Notes under the pieces: generated by a model
Told to the model about the DNA's origin: nothing
What the model saw: only the letters and a program-made list of their open reading frames with translations
The model's database searches: none
Shown here: positions 8,242-17,060 of the stretch, piece by piece
Position numbering within the stretch: the stretch's first letter is position 1
How the letters are laid out: each line of letters starts with the position of its first letter
Made by a program: the position numbers and the translations under genes
Assembly (NCBI RefSeq): GCF_001650875.1
Contig: NZ_LXYI01000001.1
Coordinates: 185,081-249,080, forward strand
Length of the DNA: 64,000 nucleotides
From: Sulfitobacter sp. EhC04
Lineage (GTDB): Bacteria; Pseudomonadota; Alphaproteobacteria; Rhodobacterales; Rhodobacteraceae
Direction of reading: 5' to 3'

Positions 8242-9474
8242 TCAGTCGCGCGGCGCTGGGGCACCCCCCTCAAAGGCATTGCCGTTGACGTAGTCGCAGG
8301 GGGCCTCCTGCATTTCCAGATGCAGGCCGGTGCCCGTGTAGGGATGCGCGCGGGCAAGATCCTCGTCCACCTCGATGCCCAGACCGGGGGCGGTGGGCGC
8401 GGGGATGAACCCGTTCTCGACCCGGATGCTGCCCTTGATCAGTTGGTCATGGAACGGCGTTTCGATGGTTTCGGCCATCAGCAGATTGGGGATGGAGACG
8501 GCGAACTGGATGTTGGCCGCCCATTCGATGGGGCCTGCATAGAGATGCGGAGCCATCTGGGCGTTATAGACCTCTGCCATCGCCGCGATCTTCTTGGTCT
8601 CCCAGATGCCGCCGGACCTGCCCAGTGCCGGTTGCAGTATCGTCGCGGCCCCGGCCCGCAGGACGGGCGCGAATTCGGCCTTTGTGGTCAGTCGTTCACC
8701 TGTGGCGATGGGAATGCCGACAGCACCCGCAACCTGGGCCATCTGTGCCACATTGTCAGGCGGCACCGGCTCTTCGTACCAGAGCGGGGAATAGGGCGCG
8801 ATGGCCTGGCCCAGCCGGATCGCGCCAGCGGTGGTGAACTGGCCATGGGTGCCAAACAGCAGGTCCGCCTTGTCGCCCACCGCCGCGCGGATCGCGGCGC
8901 AAAAGGCGACGGACAGGCTGATGTCGCTCATCGCGGGCATATGACCGCCGCGCAGGGTATAGGGCCCGGCGGGGTCGAATTTCACCGCCGTATAGCCCCG
9001 CGCAACGCAATCGGCAGCGGCTTCACCGGCCATCTGCGGCGAGGTCCAGAAATCGGCCAGGCTGTGCTGGGGCAGGGGATATAGGTAGGTATAGGCGCGC
9101 ACCCGTTCGTTCACCCGCCCGCCGATCAGCGCATGTACCGGGCGGTCGCGGTCCTTGCCCAGGATGTCCCAGCAGGCGATCTCAAGCCCCGAAAAAGCTC
9201 CCATGACCGTCAGATCGGGCCGCTGGGTAAAGCCGCTGGAATAGGCCCGGCGGAACATCAGCTCGATGTTTTCGGGGTTCTCCCCGGCCATGTGGCGTTC
9301 GAACACATCCTTGATCACGGCGTGCATGGCGTCCGGCCCGACAGAGGCGGCATAGCATTCGCCCCAGCCGGTGATGCCGGTATCGGTGGTCAGCTTGACC
9401 AATATCCAATACCGCCCGCCCCAGCCGGGTGCGGGCGGCGCAGTCACGATGACGTCAAGATCGGCTAGCTTCAC
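8242..9474 (-). CDS. Mandelate racemase / muconate lactonizing enzyme family (sugar-acid dehydratase-like)
   Basis: An enolase-superfamily enzyme of 410 aa, probably abstracting the alpha proton of a sugar acid or related carboxylate. The capping domain occupies about residues 1-130. Barrel motifs are 'AVKFDPAGP' (about 170), 'LLFGTHGQFTTAGAI' (about 212), 'LWYEEPVPPDN' (about 238), 'IATGERLTTKAEF' and 'QMAPHLYAGPIEWAANIQ'. The second and third metal ligands (the Glu of EEP and of GER) are visible. The first ligand, Asp in the usual D-x-H-G-R, is replaced by Gly in G-T-H-G-Q. I believe this is shared by a subfamily, but its chemistry is uncertain. Last gene of the nine-gene minus-strand run. 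Confidence 0.75.
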   Translation of the reverse strand: MKLADLDVIVTAPPAPGWGGRYWILVKLTTDTGITGWGECYAASVGPDAMHAVIKDVFERHMAGENPENIELMFRRAYSSGFTQRPDLTVMGAFSGLEIACWDILGKDRDRPVHALIGGRVNERVRAYTYLYPLPQHSLADFWTSPQMAGEAAADCVARGYTAVKFDPAGPYTLRGGHMPAMSDISLSVAFCAAIRAAVGDKADLLFGTHGQFTTAGAIRLGQAIAPYSPLWYEEPVPPDNVAQMAQVAGAVGIPIATGERLTTKAEFAPVLRAGAATILQPALGRSGGIWETKKIAAMAEVYNAQMAPHLYAGPIEWAANIQFAVSIPNLLMAETIETPFHDQLIKGSIRVENGFIPAPTAPGLGIEVDEDLARAHPYTGTGLHLEMQEAPCDYVNGNAFEGGAPAPRD

Positions 9475-9484
9475 GGCGCCTTTC

Positions 9485-9534
9485 CTTCTTTATGCCCGAA
9501 ATACTTCCGGGGGTCCGGGGGACTGGTCCCCCGG
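9485..9534 (-). terminator. Hairpin plus recurring motif after the Zn alcohol dehydrogenase gene
   Basis: On the minus strand, CCGGGGGAC/GTCCCCCGG (9515-9534, 2-nt loop) starts 2 bp after the dehydrogenase stop codon. It is followed by CCGGAAGTATTTCGGGCATA and AAGAAG (9510 to 9485). The motif's 3' end then runs into the ribosome-binding site of the next gene. A partial termination or processing site inside the operon is inferred. Confidence 0.55.
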
Positions 9535-9536
9535 CG

Positions 9537-10625
9537 TTACCTGTCAAACAGGATCACGTTCCGCCGCGCGGCACCACCCTTGGTATCGGCAATCGCCTCG
9601 TTGATCTGGTCCAGCGACCAGCGCCCCGAGATCAACTCGTCCAGCTTCAGGCGGCCTTGCAGGTAAAGGTCCACCATCCAGGGAATGTCGCGCTGGATCA
9701 CCACATCGCCCATCTTGGAGCCGACCATGCCCTGTCCCATGAAGGCCATCGTGACGGGTTCATAGGACGACATCGCGCCGGAATGGGGCATGCCCACCAT
9801 GATCACCTTGCCGCCGCCCGCCAGATAGCGCGGTGCGGCATCATAGGCCGGGATCGCGCCCACGGTGACAATCACCGCGTCGGCGCCGCGCCCCATCGCC
9901 TTTTGCGCCGCGCGCCAGGGCTTTGCCTCGCTTGCCAATACGCCGTCAGTGGCACCGAATTCCTTTGCCACGGCCAGTTTCTCTTCGCTCATGTCCACGG
10001 CGACGATGCGCCGCGCCCCGGCGATGCGCGCACCCTGGATGGCGTTCAGGCCGACGCCGCCCGCACCGATCACCACAACGTCCTGACCCGCACGCAGACC
10101 GGCGGCGTTGACCACCGCACCAACTCCGGTGATCACGCCGCAGGCGATCAGGGCGGCGGCCTCCTTGGGGATGTCATGGCTGATCTTCACCACCTGGGTC
10201 TGTTCAACCACCACCTTTTCGGCAAAAGCGCCCGAGGCCATGGCCTGATGCAGTGTGCCACCGTCCGCTGTTTTCAGCGGGCCCTTGTCGCCGTCATAGG
10301 GCGTTTCGCAGACGGTCGGGCTGCCGCTGGCGCAACTGGGGCAGGTGCCGCAGGCCCGGATCAGGGTAACGACGACGCTGTCGCCCGCCTGCAGCCCCCG
10401 CACATTGGGACCCACCGCAGACACGCGGCCCGCGGCCTCGTGGCCATAGACCGCAGGCAAGGTGCCGCCCCAGGCCCCTTCGGCAAAGGAAATGTCGGAA
10501 TGGCAGATCGCGACCGCATCCAGGGTCACTTCGACTTCGCTGCCCTCGGGCGCACGCAACTGCACCTCTTCGATGACCAGGGGGGCACCGAACTCATGGG
10601 CGACGGCGGCTTTGATCTTTTGCAC
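9537..10625 (-). CDS. Zinc-dependent alcohol dehydrogenase (MDR family)
   Basis: A 362-residue medium-chain dehydrogenase oxidising an unidentified alcohol with NAD(P). The catalytic-zinc site is seen in 'AICHSDIS' (Cys) and 'YGHEAAGRV' (His and Glu), and the third ligand in 'LIACGVITG'. The structural-zinc lobe has four cysteines in 'CGTCPSCASGSPTVC'. The Rossmann motif is 'VVVIGAGGVGLNAIQGARIAGA'. GTG 10625 is chosen as start because AAAGGATTC lies just upstream and the protein then begins at the usual place for the family. An ATG 30 bp further out (10655) lacks a ribosome-binding site. The 100-bp gap to the MFS gene suggests a possible separate promoter. Confidence 0.88.
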   Translation of the reverse strand: MQKIKAAVAHEFGAPLVIEEVQLRAPEGSEVEVTLDAVAICHSDISFAEGAWGGTLPAVYGHEAAGRVSAVGPNVRGLQAGDSVVVTLIRACGTCPSCASGSPTVCETPYDGDKGPLKTADGGTLHQAMASGAFAEKVVVEQTQVVKISHDIPKEAAALIACGVITGVGAVVNAAGLRAGQDVVVIGAGGVGLNAIQGARIAGARRIVAVDMSEEKLAVAKEFGATDGVLASEAKPWRAAQKAMGRGADAVIVTVGAIPAYDAAPRYLAGGGKVIMVGMPHSGAMSSYEPVTMAFMGQGMVGSKMGDVVIQRDIPWMVDLYLQGRLKLDELISGRWSLDQINEAIADTKGGAARRNVILFDR

Positions 10626-10725
10626 GGGTAGAATCCTTTCGGGGGCGATTGGCATGGTGTCTGGGCGGCAGCCTGAACCGGAACAGCGGTCTGAGGCAAC
10701 CGTGGATGTGTCTGGGTGTGCCGCT

Positions 10726-11931
10726 TTACGCTGCGTCGGTTCGCACAGCGGGACGGGCAAAAAGCAGGAGTGCCCCGACGGACAGGCACATCGCCAGCAG
10801 GAAGGGCGCGCCGGGCTGGTAGAAGGCGGTTCCTTTGTGGGTGAATGTTGCAAAGGTCCAGGTCATTGCCAAGGGCGACAGGATCATCGCCAGCGATGCG
10901 GCAGAGGTCAGCGCGCCCTGCAATTCGCCCTGCGCATTGGCGGCGACCCGTTGCGACATGATGCCCTGCAGGGCGGGCGGGATCACCCCTGCAAGTGCTG
11001 CCAGCGGCGTCAGGACCAGCGCCAGCGGGCCCGACGAAAGGCACCCCAGCGCGCCATAGGCGGCAATGGCAAAGACATGCCCCAGCACAACCGTGCCGCG
11101 TTCCCCGCACCAATGCAGCGCCAGCCGGATCGCGCCGCCCTGCACCAGCGCCATCACGGCCCCGAACAGCCCCAGCGACAGGCCGATCACGGCAGGCGTC
11201 CAGCCGAACCGCTCCTGTCCGAAGTAGGGCCAGACCGACGGATAGACGGCAAAGGCCACATGATAGAGGAAATAGACCACCAGCAATCGCCGCACGCCGG
11301 GCAGGCGGCCCAGATGGCGCACCACGCCCAATGGGTTCGCGCGCCGCCAGTCAAAGGCGCGGCGGTTCTCGGGGCGGACGGTTTCGCGCAGGACGGCCCA
11401 GCCCAGGATCACATTGCCGCTGGCAAGTCCTGCTGCGGCCCAGAAAGGCGCGCGGGTGCCGTATTCGGCCAGAACTCCGCCGATCAGCGGCCCCAGAACA
11501 AACCCGGCCCCAAAGCTGGCCCCGATCAGGCCAAAGTTGCGGGTGCGTTCGCCGGGGGCGGAGATATCGGCCATATAGGCGGTTGCGGTGCCCTGGGTGG
11601 CGGCGGTGATGCCGCCAACGATCCGGCCAGCCAGCAGCAGCCAGATACTGCCGGCCAGCGCCATGACCACGTAATCAGCCGCCATTACCAGAAGCGAGAC
11701 CAGCAAGACGGGCCGCCGGCCAAAGCGGTCGGACAGACTGCCAAGCACGGGCCCGCAGAGAAACTGCATGACCGCAAAGCTGGTGGCCAGAACACCGCCC
11801 CAGAGCGCCGCCTGCGCCAGCGTGCCGCCGCGCAGTTCGCGGATCAGGTCCGGCATCACGGGGATCATCAGACCGATGCCCATGGCGTCGATCATCACGG
11901 TCAACATGATGAACAGCACCGCCGGCCGCAT
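10726..11931 (-). CDS. TCR/Tet-type MFS transporter
   Basis: A 401-residue, twelve-segment inner-membrane antiporter resembling TetA-class drug carriers. Features: 'DAMGIGLMIPVMPDLIREL' in helix 1, motif A 'GSLSDRFGRRPVLLVS' after helix 2, 'GRIVGGITAATQGTATAYMADIS' in helix 4, and 'GASFGAGFVLGPLIGG' (motif C, typical of 12- and 14-TM antiporters) in helix 5. It starts 5 bp after the pcaB stop, so it is almost certainly co-transcribed. That context suits export or uptake of an aromatic or halogenated acid at least as well as drug efflux. Similarity to TetA is not evidence of tetracycline resistance. Confidence 0.85.
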   Translation of the reverse strand: MRPAVLFIMLTVMIDAMGIGLMIPVMPDLIRELRGGTLAQAALWGGVLATSFAVMQFLCGPVLGSLSDRFGRRPVLLVSLLVMAADYVVMALAGSIWLLLAGRIVGGITAATQGTATAYMADISAPGERTRNFGLIGASFGAGFVLGPLIGGVLAEYGTRAPFWAAAGLASGNVILGWAVLRETVRPENRRAFDWRRANPLGVVRHLGRLPGVRRLLVVYFLYHVAFAVYPSVWPYFGQERFGWTPAVIGLSLGLFGAVMALVQGGAIRLALHWCGERGTVVLGHVFAIAAYGALGCLSSGPLALVLTPLAALAGVIPPALQGIMSQRVAANAQGELQGALTSAASLAMILSPLAMTWTFATFTHKGTAFYQPGAPFLLAMCLSVGALLLFARPAVRTDAA

Positions 11932-11936
11932 AAGCG

Positions 11937-13262
11937 TCAGAGCGACCGTGTCCGTGCGGCAAAACCTTCCGCCTGTCGGGTTGCGTCGCCGGTGCCGGAG
12001 CCGGGGGCAAAGACCGCGCGGTCAAGCTGCGGGTAGTCGGCGAGCGCAAGGGTTTCCAGCGAGGTGCGTTTGTCCAGCGCATCGAGGCAAAGCGCCTTGG
12101 TGATCTTTTGCGCTTCGGGGCGCGGCATGATCCTGGCCAGCGCGAAACTCAGGGCTTCGGCATGGATCAGGCCCAACCCGCTCTCAAGGTTGGATTGCAT
12201 CCGGACGGGGCGGGGGGCAAAGCCGCCGGACAGCGCCTTGGCGTGGTCAAGGGCGGCGGCCAGTGACAGCGTGAGTTGCGGCACCACCATCCATTCCGCG
12301 AACCATGCCGCGCCGTCACGTTGGTGCTGGTGCGCGGCGGCGGATTGCAGGCTGCTGCGCAGGCCGGTGAACTGATGCCCCAGCGCCACCATGGCCGAGG
12401 GGGCCACCGGGTTCTGCTTTTGCGGCATGGTGGAAGAGGCGCCGCCCGAGCCAAGCGAGACTTCCTGCGTGTCACTGCCCGACAATGCGATCAGGGTCTG
12501 CCCCATATGCGCAAGCGCGGCTATCACCTGACCTTGCCAGTCTGCGATGCGCAGGATCGGCGTGCGGTCGGTGTGCCAGGACCGCTGCGGGTCATGCAGG
12601 CCCAGGGCCTCTGCCAGACCTTTGCGTGTCGCGGCAGCGTCATCCCCCAGCGCCGAGGCGGTGCCGGATGCGCCGGACAGCGACACCCAGAGCGAGGTCT
12701 TGCGCAGATGATCCAGCCCCGCCAGCGCGTCCAGCAGGGGGGTTCCGAACTGCGCCAGCACAGCGCCCCATGTGGTGGGCGTGGCGAACTGGCCATAGGT
12801 GCGGGCGGGCATCGGCTGATGCGCATGTTCCGCCGCTTTCTCCCCCAGCGTCTTGAGGATCTGGCGCAGGTCCGCTTCGGCCAATGCCAGCGCCTGCCGC
12901 AGGCGCAGCATCAGCCCGGTGTCGACGATGTCCTGGCTGGTGGCCCCCCAATGGACGTATTGCGCATGTTCCGGCGCGTTCATCTCGGCCCTGAAGGCCG
13001 CGACGAGGCCCGGCACCGGCACGCCGTTCTGCCCGGTGCTGGCCCCCAGCGCCCCCGGATCCACGGCGATTTCGAGCGAGGCACGATGGATCGCGGCGGC
13101 GGAGATTTCGGGGATCACCCCCTGAGCGCCCTGAACCTTGGCCAAAGCCCCTTCGACCAGCAGCATCGCGCGCAGTGCCGCGCTGTCGGTGAAAAGCCGC
13201 CCGGTCTCGCCGGGGTCGAACAGTTGCGCGAAAAGCGGTGAATCAAAAACCGATGCCGCCAT
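11937..13262 (-). CDS. pcaB: 3-carboxy-cis,cis-muconate cycloisomerase
   Basis: Cyclises 3-carboxymuconate to 4-carboxymuconolactone in the protocatechuate branch of the beta-ketoadipate pathway. At 441 aa it belongs to the fumarase/aspartase superfamily. The signature 'GSGGASSTMPQKQNP' is at residues 271-285, and 'HWGATSQDIVDTGLMLRLR' near 104-122 is the first conserved region. 'STGQNGVPVPGLVAAFR' near 75-91 is typical of PcaB. It sits between pcaD (30-bp gap) and the MFS gene (5-bp gap). The pcaG, pcaH and pcaC genes that supply and process its substrate are not in this window. Confidence 0.93.
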   Translation of the reverse strand: MAASVFDSPLFAQLFDPGETGRLFTDSAALRAMLLVEGALAKVQGAQGVIPEISAAAIHRASLEIAVDPGALGASTGQNGVPVPGLVAAFRAEMNAPEHAQYVHWGATSQDIVDTGLMLRLRQALALAEADLRQILKTLGEKAAEHAHQPMPARTYGQFATPTTWGAVLAQFGTPLLDALAGLDHLRKTSLWVSLSGASGTASALGDDAAATRKGLAEALGLHDPQRSWHTDRTPILRIADWQGQVIAALAHMGQTLIALSGSDTQEVSLGSGGASSTMPQKQNPVAPSAMVALGHQFTGLRSSLQSAAAHQHQRDGAAWFAEWMVVPQLTLSLAAALDHAKALSGGFAPRPVRMQSNLESGLGLIHAEALSFALARIMPRPEAQKITKALCLDALDKRTSLETLALADYPQLDRAVFAPGSGTGDATRQAEGFAARTRSL

Positions 13263-13292
13263 CAGAACCGGCCCAAAGCCAGTGGGGATGTG

Positions 13293-14081
13293 TCAGACAT
13301 GTCCGACGCCTTTCAGAAAATCGCTTAGCACGGTGGCGTATTCGCGGGGTTGTTCCACACAGGGCAGGTGGCCCGCTTTGCGGATCAGGTGGAATTTCGA
13401 GCCGGGCACCAGATCGACGGTCTCGCGCACCAGGTCGGGCGGGGTGGAGCCGTCCTCGGACCCTGCGATGCCCAGCAGCGGCAGGCGCAGGGAGGCGGTG
13501 GGCGTATAGAAGTCGGTGCCGGAAATCGCGGCGCAACAGCCTGCGTATCCGGCATCCTCACCGCGCACCAGCATATTGCGCCAGAGTTCAAGTTCCGGTT
13601 TGGCGCGGAAATCGGCGGCAAACCAGCGTTCCATCACCGCGTCGGCCAGGCTTTCGATACCGTCTTTCTCCACGGCGGCGATGCGTTCGGCCCACATCTG
13701 GGGGTTGCCGATCTTGGCGGCGGTGTTGCTCAGCACCATGGCGCGGACCAGGTCCAGCCGCTTGGTCGCCAGCCCCTGGCCGATCATTCCGCCGATCGAG
13801 AGACCCACAAAAACGCATTGCCGGACGCCGAGGAAATCCAGCAGCCGCTCGACATCCGTGATCAGCGCGCCCATCGCATAGGGCGCAGGCGGGCAGGACG
13901 ACAGCCCATGCCCGCGCTTGTCGTAGCGGATGATCCGCAACCCCTTGGGCAGCATCGGCAGGATCGGGTCCCAGAGCCGCATGTCGGTCCCGAGCGAATT
14001 GGCGAAAACCACCGGCGCGCCGTCTTCGGGGCCGTCCACGCGGTAATGCAGGCGCACGTCGCCGGTATCGAAAATCTTCAT
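13293..14081 (-). CDS. pcaD: 3-oxoadipate enol-lactonase
   Basis: An alpha/beta hydrolase of 262 aa that opens beta-ketoadipate enol-lactone to beta-ketoadipate. Typical PcaD landmarks: 'VVFANSLGTDMRLWDPILPML' (oxyanion region), 'RYDKRGHGLS', nucleophile elbow 'GLSIGGMIGQGLA', catalytic Asp in 'GSEDGSTPPDLV', and His in 'KAGHLPCVEQPREY'. The ATG overlaps the stop of the upstream EEP-family gene by 4 bp. It lies directly before pcaB, as in many proteobacterial pca clusters. Related enol-lactonases exist, but the adjacency makes this assignment strong. Confidence 0.92.
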   Translation of the reverse strand: MKIFDTGDVRLHYRVDGPEDGAPVVFANSLGTDMRLWDPILPMLPKGLRIIRYDKRGHGLSSCPPAPYAMGALITDVERLLDFLGVRQCVFVGLSIGGMIGQGLATKRLDLVRAMVLSNTAAKIGNPQMWAERIAAVEKDGIESLADAVMERWFAADFRAKPELELWRNMLVRGEDAGYAGCCAAISGTDFYTPTASLRLPLLGIAGSEDGSTPPDLVRETVDLVPGSKFHLIRKAGHLPCVEQPREYATVLSDFLKGVGHV

Positions 14082-15277
14082 CGGGGGTCTCCGTTCAGTT
14101 CAATTGTGGCCATGATCTGCCCATGGTCCGAGGCCAGTTTGTTATACGGCGCTTCGGGGTGGCTGCCATCGGTCAGGTGGTCGTTCAGCACGCTGAAATA
14201 GGTCATTTCGCCGATATGCCCTTTCCATTCAGGCAGGAAATGCCGTGACAGCATGATTTGGTCAATACTCTCGTAATTGCCGCCAAAGGCCGCCGTATAG
14301 ACCATGTCACGCAGGGATTTGCGCACAAAGAGCTTTTCGGCGGAATGCAGGCGCAGCGCTTCGATGTCTTCGGTGATCTGTGCGCTTTCGGCTTCGGTAT
14401 AGCGGTCGCCGCGATGTTTTGCATCATGGCGCAGCATCCAGGCATAGTTCCGGAACGGGACTTCGCCGGTGATGATCTCGGTGCTGACGGCATGTTCGCC
14501 ATCGTTGAAGTCCCCCAGCACGATCACCGGACGGCCCGCGCGCAGCTCCTGAATGATGGCACCGCGCAGCACCCAGGCCTCTGCCATGCGGCGCATCGCG
14601 GCGCGGGCCGCACCCAGCGCGCGGCCTATCGGGTCATAGTGAGTCAGATCGGCCTCAGACGCGAAATCGGCACCTTCCGGCCGAATGTATTCGCCCAGTT
14701 TCGATTTCAGATGGCAGTTGAAGACCGTGACGATCTGATCGCCGACCGGCACCCGCACCTTGAGGATGGGTCGGCTCAGCTTGTGGATGGTGAAATGGCC
14801 ACCCTCGTCGCCGCCAAAGGTCTGAAACGGGATCTGCAAGGGCTGGTCCATCACCTGGATCACCTGCGGTATCTCGGCAAATCCAAGCCGGGACAGCACC
14901 GCCACGCCGGGGCGGCGTTGGCCCGGTCCGCCGTCATGCACATTGGGTGCAAAACCAAGCGCGGCATCGCCATAGTCGCGATAGGCCAGCCGGTCGAATA
15001 TCGCCCGGTGGCGATAGCGCTTGTCCTCGCCCGGCAGGGTGGCGGCATTGTTGTCCTGGCCATAGCGGTCGGCGCGGGCGATGGTGGCGCGCAGGGCGTC
15101 TTCTTCGAAGATCTCCTGAAAGCCGATCACATCCGCGTTCAGCGTTGCGATCTGGTCGGCCAGCCAATCCTCTTTCCAGGCGTATTCCTCGGGCGTGTAG
15201 GACTGGAACTTGTAGTATTCCTGATCCGGCCCGATCAGGTTTTTGACGTTGAAACTGGCGATGGTGAAAGCGGTCAT
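14078..15277 (-). CDS. Endonuclease/exonuclease/phosphatase family protein
   Basis: A 399-residue enzyme of the DNase I/inositol-phosphatase fold. Catalytic landmarks: 'TIASFNVKNLIG' (about 5-16), the metal-binding Glu in 'VIGFQEIFEE' (about 52), 'VTVFNCHLKSKL' with the catalytic His, 'VIVLGDFNDGEHAV' (Asp and Asn), and 'LASDHGQIMATIEL' near the C-terminus. It has no signal peptide. ATG 15277 overlaps the dehydratase stop by 4 bp, which decides the start. Long in-frame sequence upstream of that is the coding region of the dehydratase read in another frame. The substrate (nucleic acid, phosphoester or lipid) cannot be told from sequence. Confidence 0.85.
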   Translation of the reverse strand: MTAFTIASFNVKNLIGPDQEYYKFQSYTPEEYAWKEDWLADQIATLNADVIGFQEIFEEDALRATIARADRYGQDNNAATLPGEDKRYRHRAIFDRLAYRDYGDAALGFAPNVHDGGPGQRRPGVAVLSRLGFAEIPQVIQVMDQPLQIPFQTFGGDEGGHFTIHKLSRPILKVRVPVGDQIVTVFNCHLKSKLGEYIRPEGADFASEADLTHYDPIGRALGAARAAMRRMAEAWVLRGAIIQELRAGRPVIVLGDFNDGEHAVSTEIITGEVPFRNYAWMLRHDAKHRGDRYTEAESAQITEDIEALRLHSAEKLFVRKSLRDMVYTAAFGGNYESIDQIMLSRHFLPEWKGHIGEMTYFSVLNDHLTDGSHPEAPYNKLASDHGQIMATIELNGDPR

Positions 15278-16242
15278 AGGGTCTCCAGCGCGCGGGCGAA
15301 CATGGCCGGGTCCACGTTGCCGCCCGAAATGGTGACAATCACATCCTCCCCCGCGATCTGATCGGCACGGTAGAGCGCGGCCGCCAGCGCCACGGCAGCA
15401 CCCGGTTCGGCCACCAGCTTGAGCCGGTTGAAGGCCTGACCCATGGCCGCCAATGCCTCGTCCTCGCTGACGACAAGGCCGGGGCCGCACAGGCGTTTCA
15501 TGATGGGAAAGGTGATATTGCCCGGTTGTGGCGTGATGATGGCATCGCAGATGTTGCCGGAGGTGCGGGTGTTCCGCTCGATCCTGCCCGCGTGGAGCGA
15601 CCGCGCCACATCGTCAAAACCTTCGGGTTCTGCCGTGCGCACCCGCAGCCCCGGTGCGTCGGCCTCCAGCGCCAGCGCGATGCCGCTGGTCAGCCCCCCG
15701 CCACCGCAACAGACGATCACGTCGGCGGTGTCGATCCCCTGTTCCGCCGCCTGCTGTGCAATCTCAAGCCCGCAGGTGCCTTGTCCCGCGATCACCTCGG
15801 GTTCATCGAAAGGTTTGATCAGGGTCAATCCGCGTTCCCGGCTGAGCCGCTCACCGATTTCGTCGCGGTCCTCCGTGGCGCGGTCATAGGGGATGACCTC
15901 GGCCCCCAGCGCGGCGGTGTTTGCCAGTTTCAGTGCCGGGCTGTCGGCAGGCATGACGATGACAGCGGGCGCGCCATGCATGCGCGCGGCAAGGGCAACA
16001 CCCTGCGCGTGGTTGCCCGACGAAAAGGCGATGACCCCTCGTGCGCGCAGCTGCGCGTCCAGCGCCGCCAGCGCGTTGTAGGCGCCGCGAAACTTGAAGC
16101 TGCCGGTGTGTTGCAGGCACTCCGGTTTGATCCAGACGCGCCGGCCCGCAATCTCGTCCAGGAACGGCGAAGACAAGAACGGCGTGCGGCGCGCATGGCC
16201 CTCAAGGCGGCGGGCGGCGGCGCGGATCATGTCGATGTTCAT
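15274..16242 (-). CDS. Threonine/serine dehydratase (PLP-dependent)
   Basis: A fold-type II PLP enzyme of 322 aa deaminating L-threonine or L-serine (or 3-hydroxyaspartate) to the 2-oxo acid. The PLP lysine is in 'HTGSFKFRGAYNAL' (about 45-58), the substrate loop is 'SSGNHAQGVALAA', the phosphate-binding glycine loop is 'VCCGGGGLTSGIALAL', and the C-terminal pyridine-ring site is 'TISGGNVDP'. There is no regulatory ACT domain, so it is the short catabolic form. ATG 16242 overlaps the upstream stop (ATGA) and has AGGA upstream; an in-frame ATG 18 bp earlier is less likely. Confidence 0.88.
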   Translation of the reverse strand: MNIDMIRAAARRLEGHARRTPFLSSPFLDEIAGRRVWIKPECLQHTGSFKFRGAYNALAALDAQLRARGVIAFSSGNHAQGVALAARMHGAPAVIVMPADSPALKLANTAALGAEVIPYDRATEDRDEIGERLSRERGLTLIKPFDEPEVIAGQGTCGLEIAQQAAEQGIDTADVIVCCGGGGLTSGIALALEADAPGLRVRTAEPEGFDDVARSLHAGRIERNTRTSGNICDAIITPQPGNITFPIMKRLCGPGLVVSEDEALAAMGQAFNRLKLVAEPGAAVALAAALYRADQIAGEDVIVTISGGNVDPAMFARALETL

Positions 16243-17060
16243 GTCATTTTTCCTATCCATTCCTTGAGGGCGGCAATGGCCTCTGGTTCATCCAGAAACG
16301 GCGCATGGCCGCGTCCGGGCACCCGGCCAGTGATCATGTCGGGGCGCCGTTCCTGCATGAGGGCGACGGTCTCAGCGCTCAGCAGGGCCGAGTTTTCGCC
16401 CCAGATCAGTGCCAGCGGCAGATCTTGCAGCGCATCGAAATAGGGCCAAAGGTCGACCTCCTGATCGGACATCGCCAGCGTCGCGTCGCGCAGTTGCTTG
16501 TCATAGGTGATCTCAAGGCCCGTGTCGGTCTCGCGGTACTGCTTTTGCGCCTCGGCCAGCCAGCGCTCTTCCGGCACGTCGTCGAAGCCGACAAAGACAT
16601 GCTTCATCGCGGCAGCTGCTTCCGGGTAGGTGCGCGCGGCGGGAGTGCGGCCCAGATACCCCTTGAGAAATTCGATGAATCCAGGGTCGATCTTTGGGCC
16701 GACATCGTTCAGGGCGACGCCCAGCAGGTGGCTCTTGGCCCCGGCGGCCAGCCCCATGGCGTTCAGCCCCCCGCGCGAGGTCCCCAGAATGGCCACTTTG
16801 CCAAGCCCCAGATGCGCCAGCAGTTCCAGCACATCGCGGCATTCGATCGGCAGGCTGTAGTTCTGCCAGTTCGGATCGAAATCAGATTGACCGCGCCCGC
16901 GATAATCCATCCGGATTACACGGTTGCCCGCCAGATGTGGCGCGACATAGTCGAAATCCTCGGTGGTGCGGGTCAGCCCGGCAAGGCAGAGGATCGGCAG
17001 GCCCTCGCCTGTGTCGGAATAATACAGTGAAAGTCCGTCAGAAGTGGTGAAATGTGCCAT
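16239..17060 (-). CDS. Alpha/beta hydrolase
   Basis: A 273-residue cytoplasmic hydrolase. The nucleophile elbow is 'ILGTSRGGLNAM' (about 92-103). The oxyanion loop is 'LCLAGLTRTTEDFDYVAPHL', and 'RMDYRGRGQSDFDP' follows the third strand. The acid is probably Asp or Glu in 'LIWGENSALLS', and the catalytic His is in 'PGRGHAPFLDEPEA'. The substrate is unknown. It overlaps the dehalogenase stop by 1 nt (TGATG) and the next gene's start by 4 bp, placing it inside a translationally coupled set. Confidence 0.85.
   Translation of the reverse strand: MAHFTTSDGLSLYYSDTGEGLPILCLAGLTRTTEDFDYVAPHLAGNRVIRMDYRGRGQSDFDPNWQNYSLPIECRDVLELLAHLGLGKVAILGTSRGGLNAMGLAAGAKSHLLGVALNDVGPKIDPGFIEFLKGYLGRTPAARTYPEAAAAMKHVFVGFDDVPEERWLAEAQKQYRETDTGLEITYDKQLRDATLAMSDQEVDLWPYFDALQDLPLALIWGENSALLSAETVALMQERRPDMITGRVPGRGHAPFLDEPEAIAALKEWIGKMT

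Noticed and set aside
10726..11931. A tetracycline-resistance gene
   Set aside because: The protein has the TCR/Tet family pattern, but its close coupling to pcaB and lack of a TetR-type neighbour make a metabolite carrier at least as likely.
10462..12036. A 524-codon open frame opposite the alcohol dehydrogenase, MFS and pcaB genes
   Set aside because: It spans three gene boundaries of well-supported minus-strand genes and encodes repetitive Gln/His/Arg sequence.
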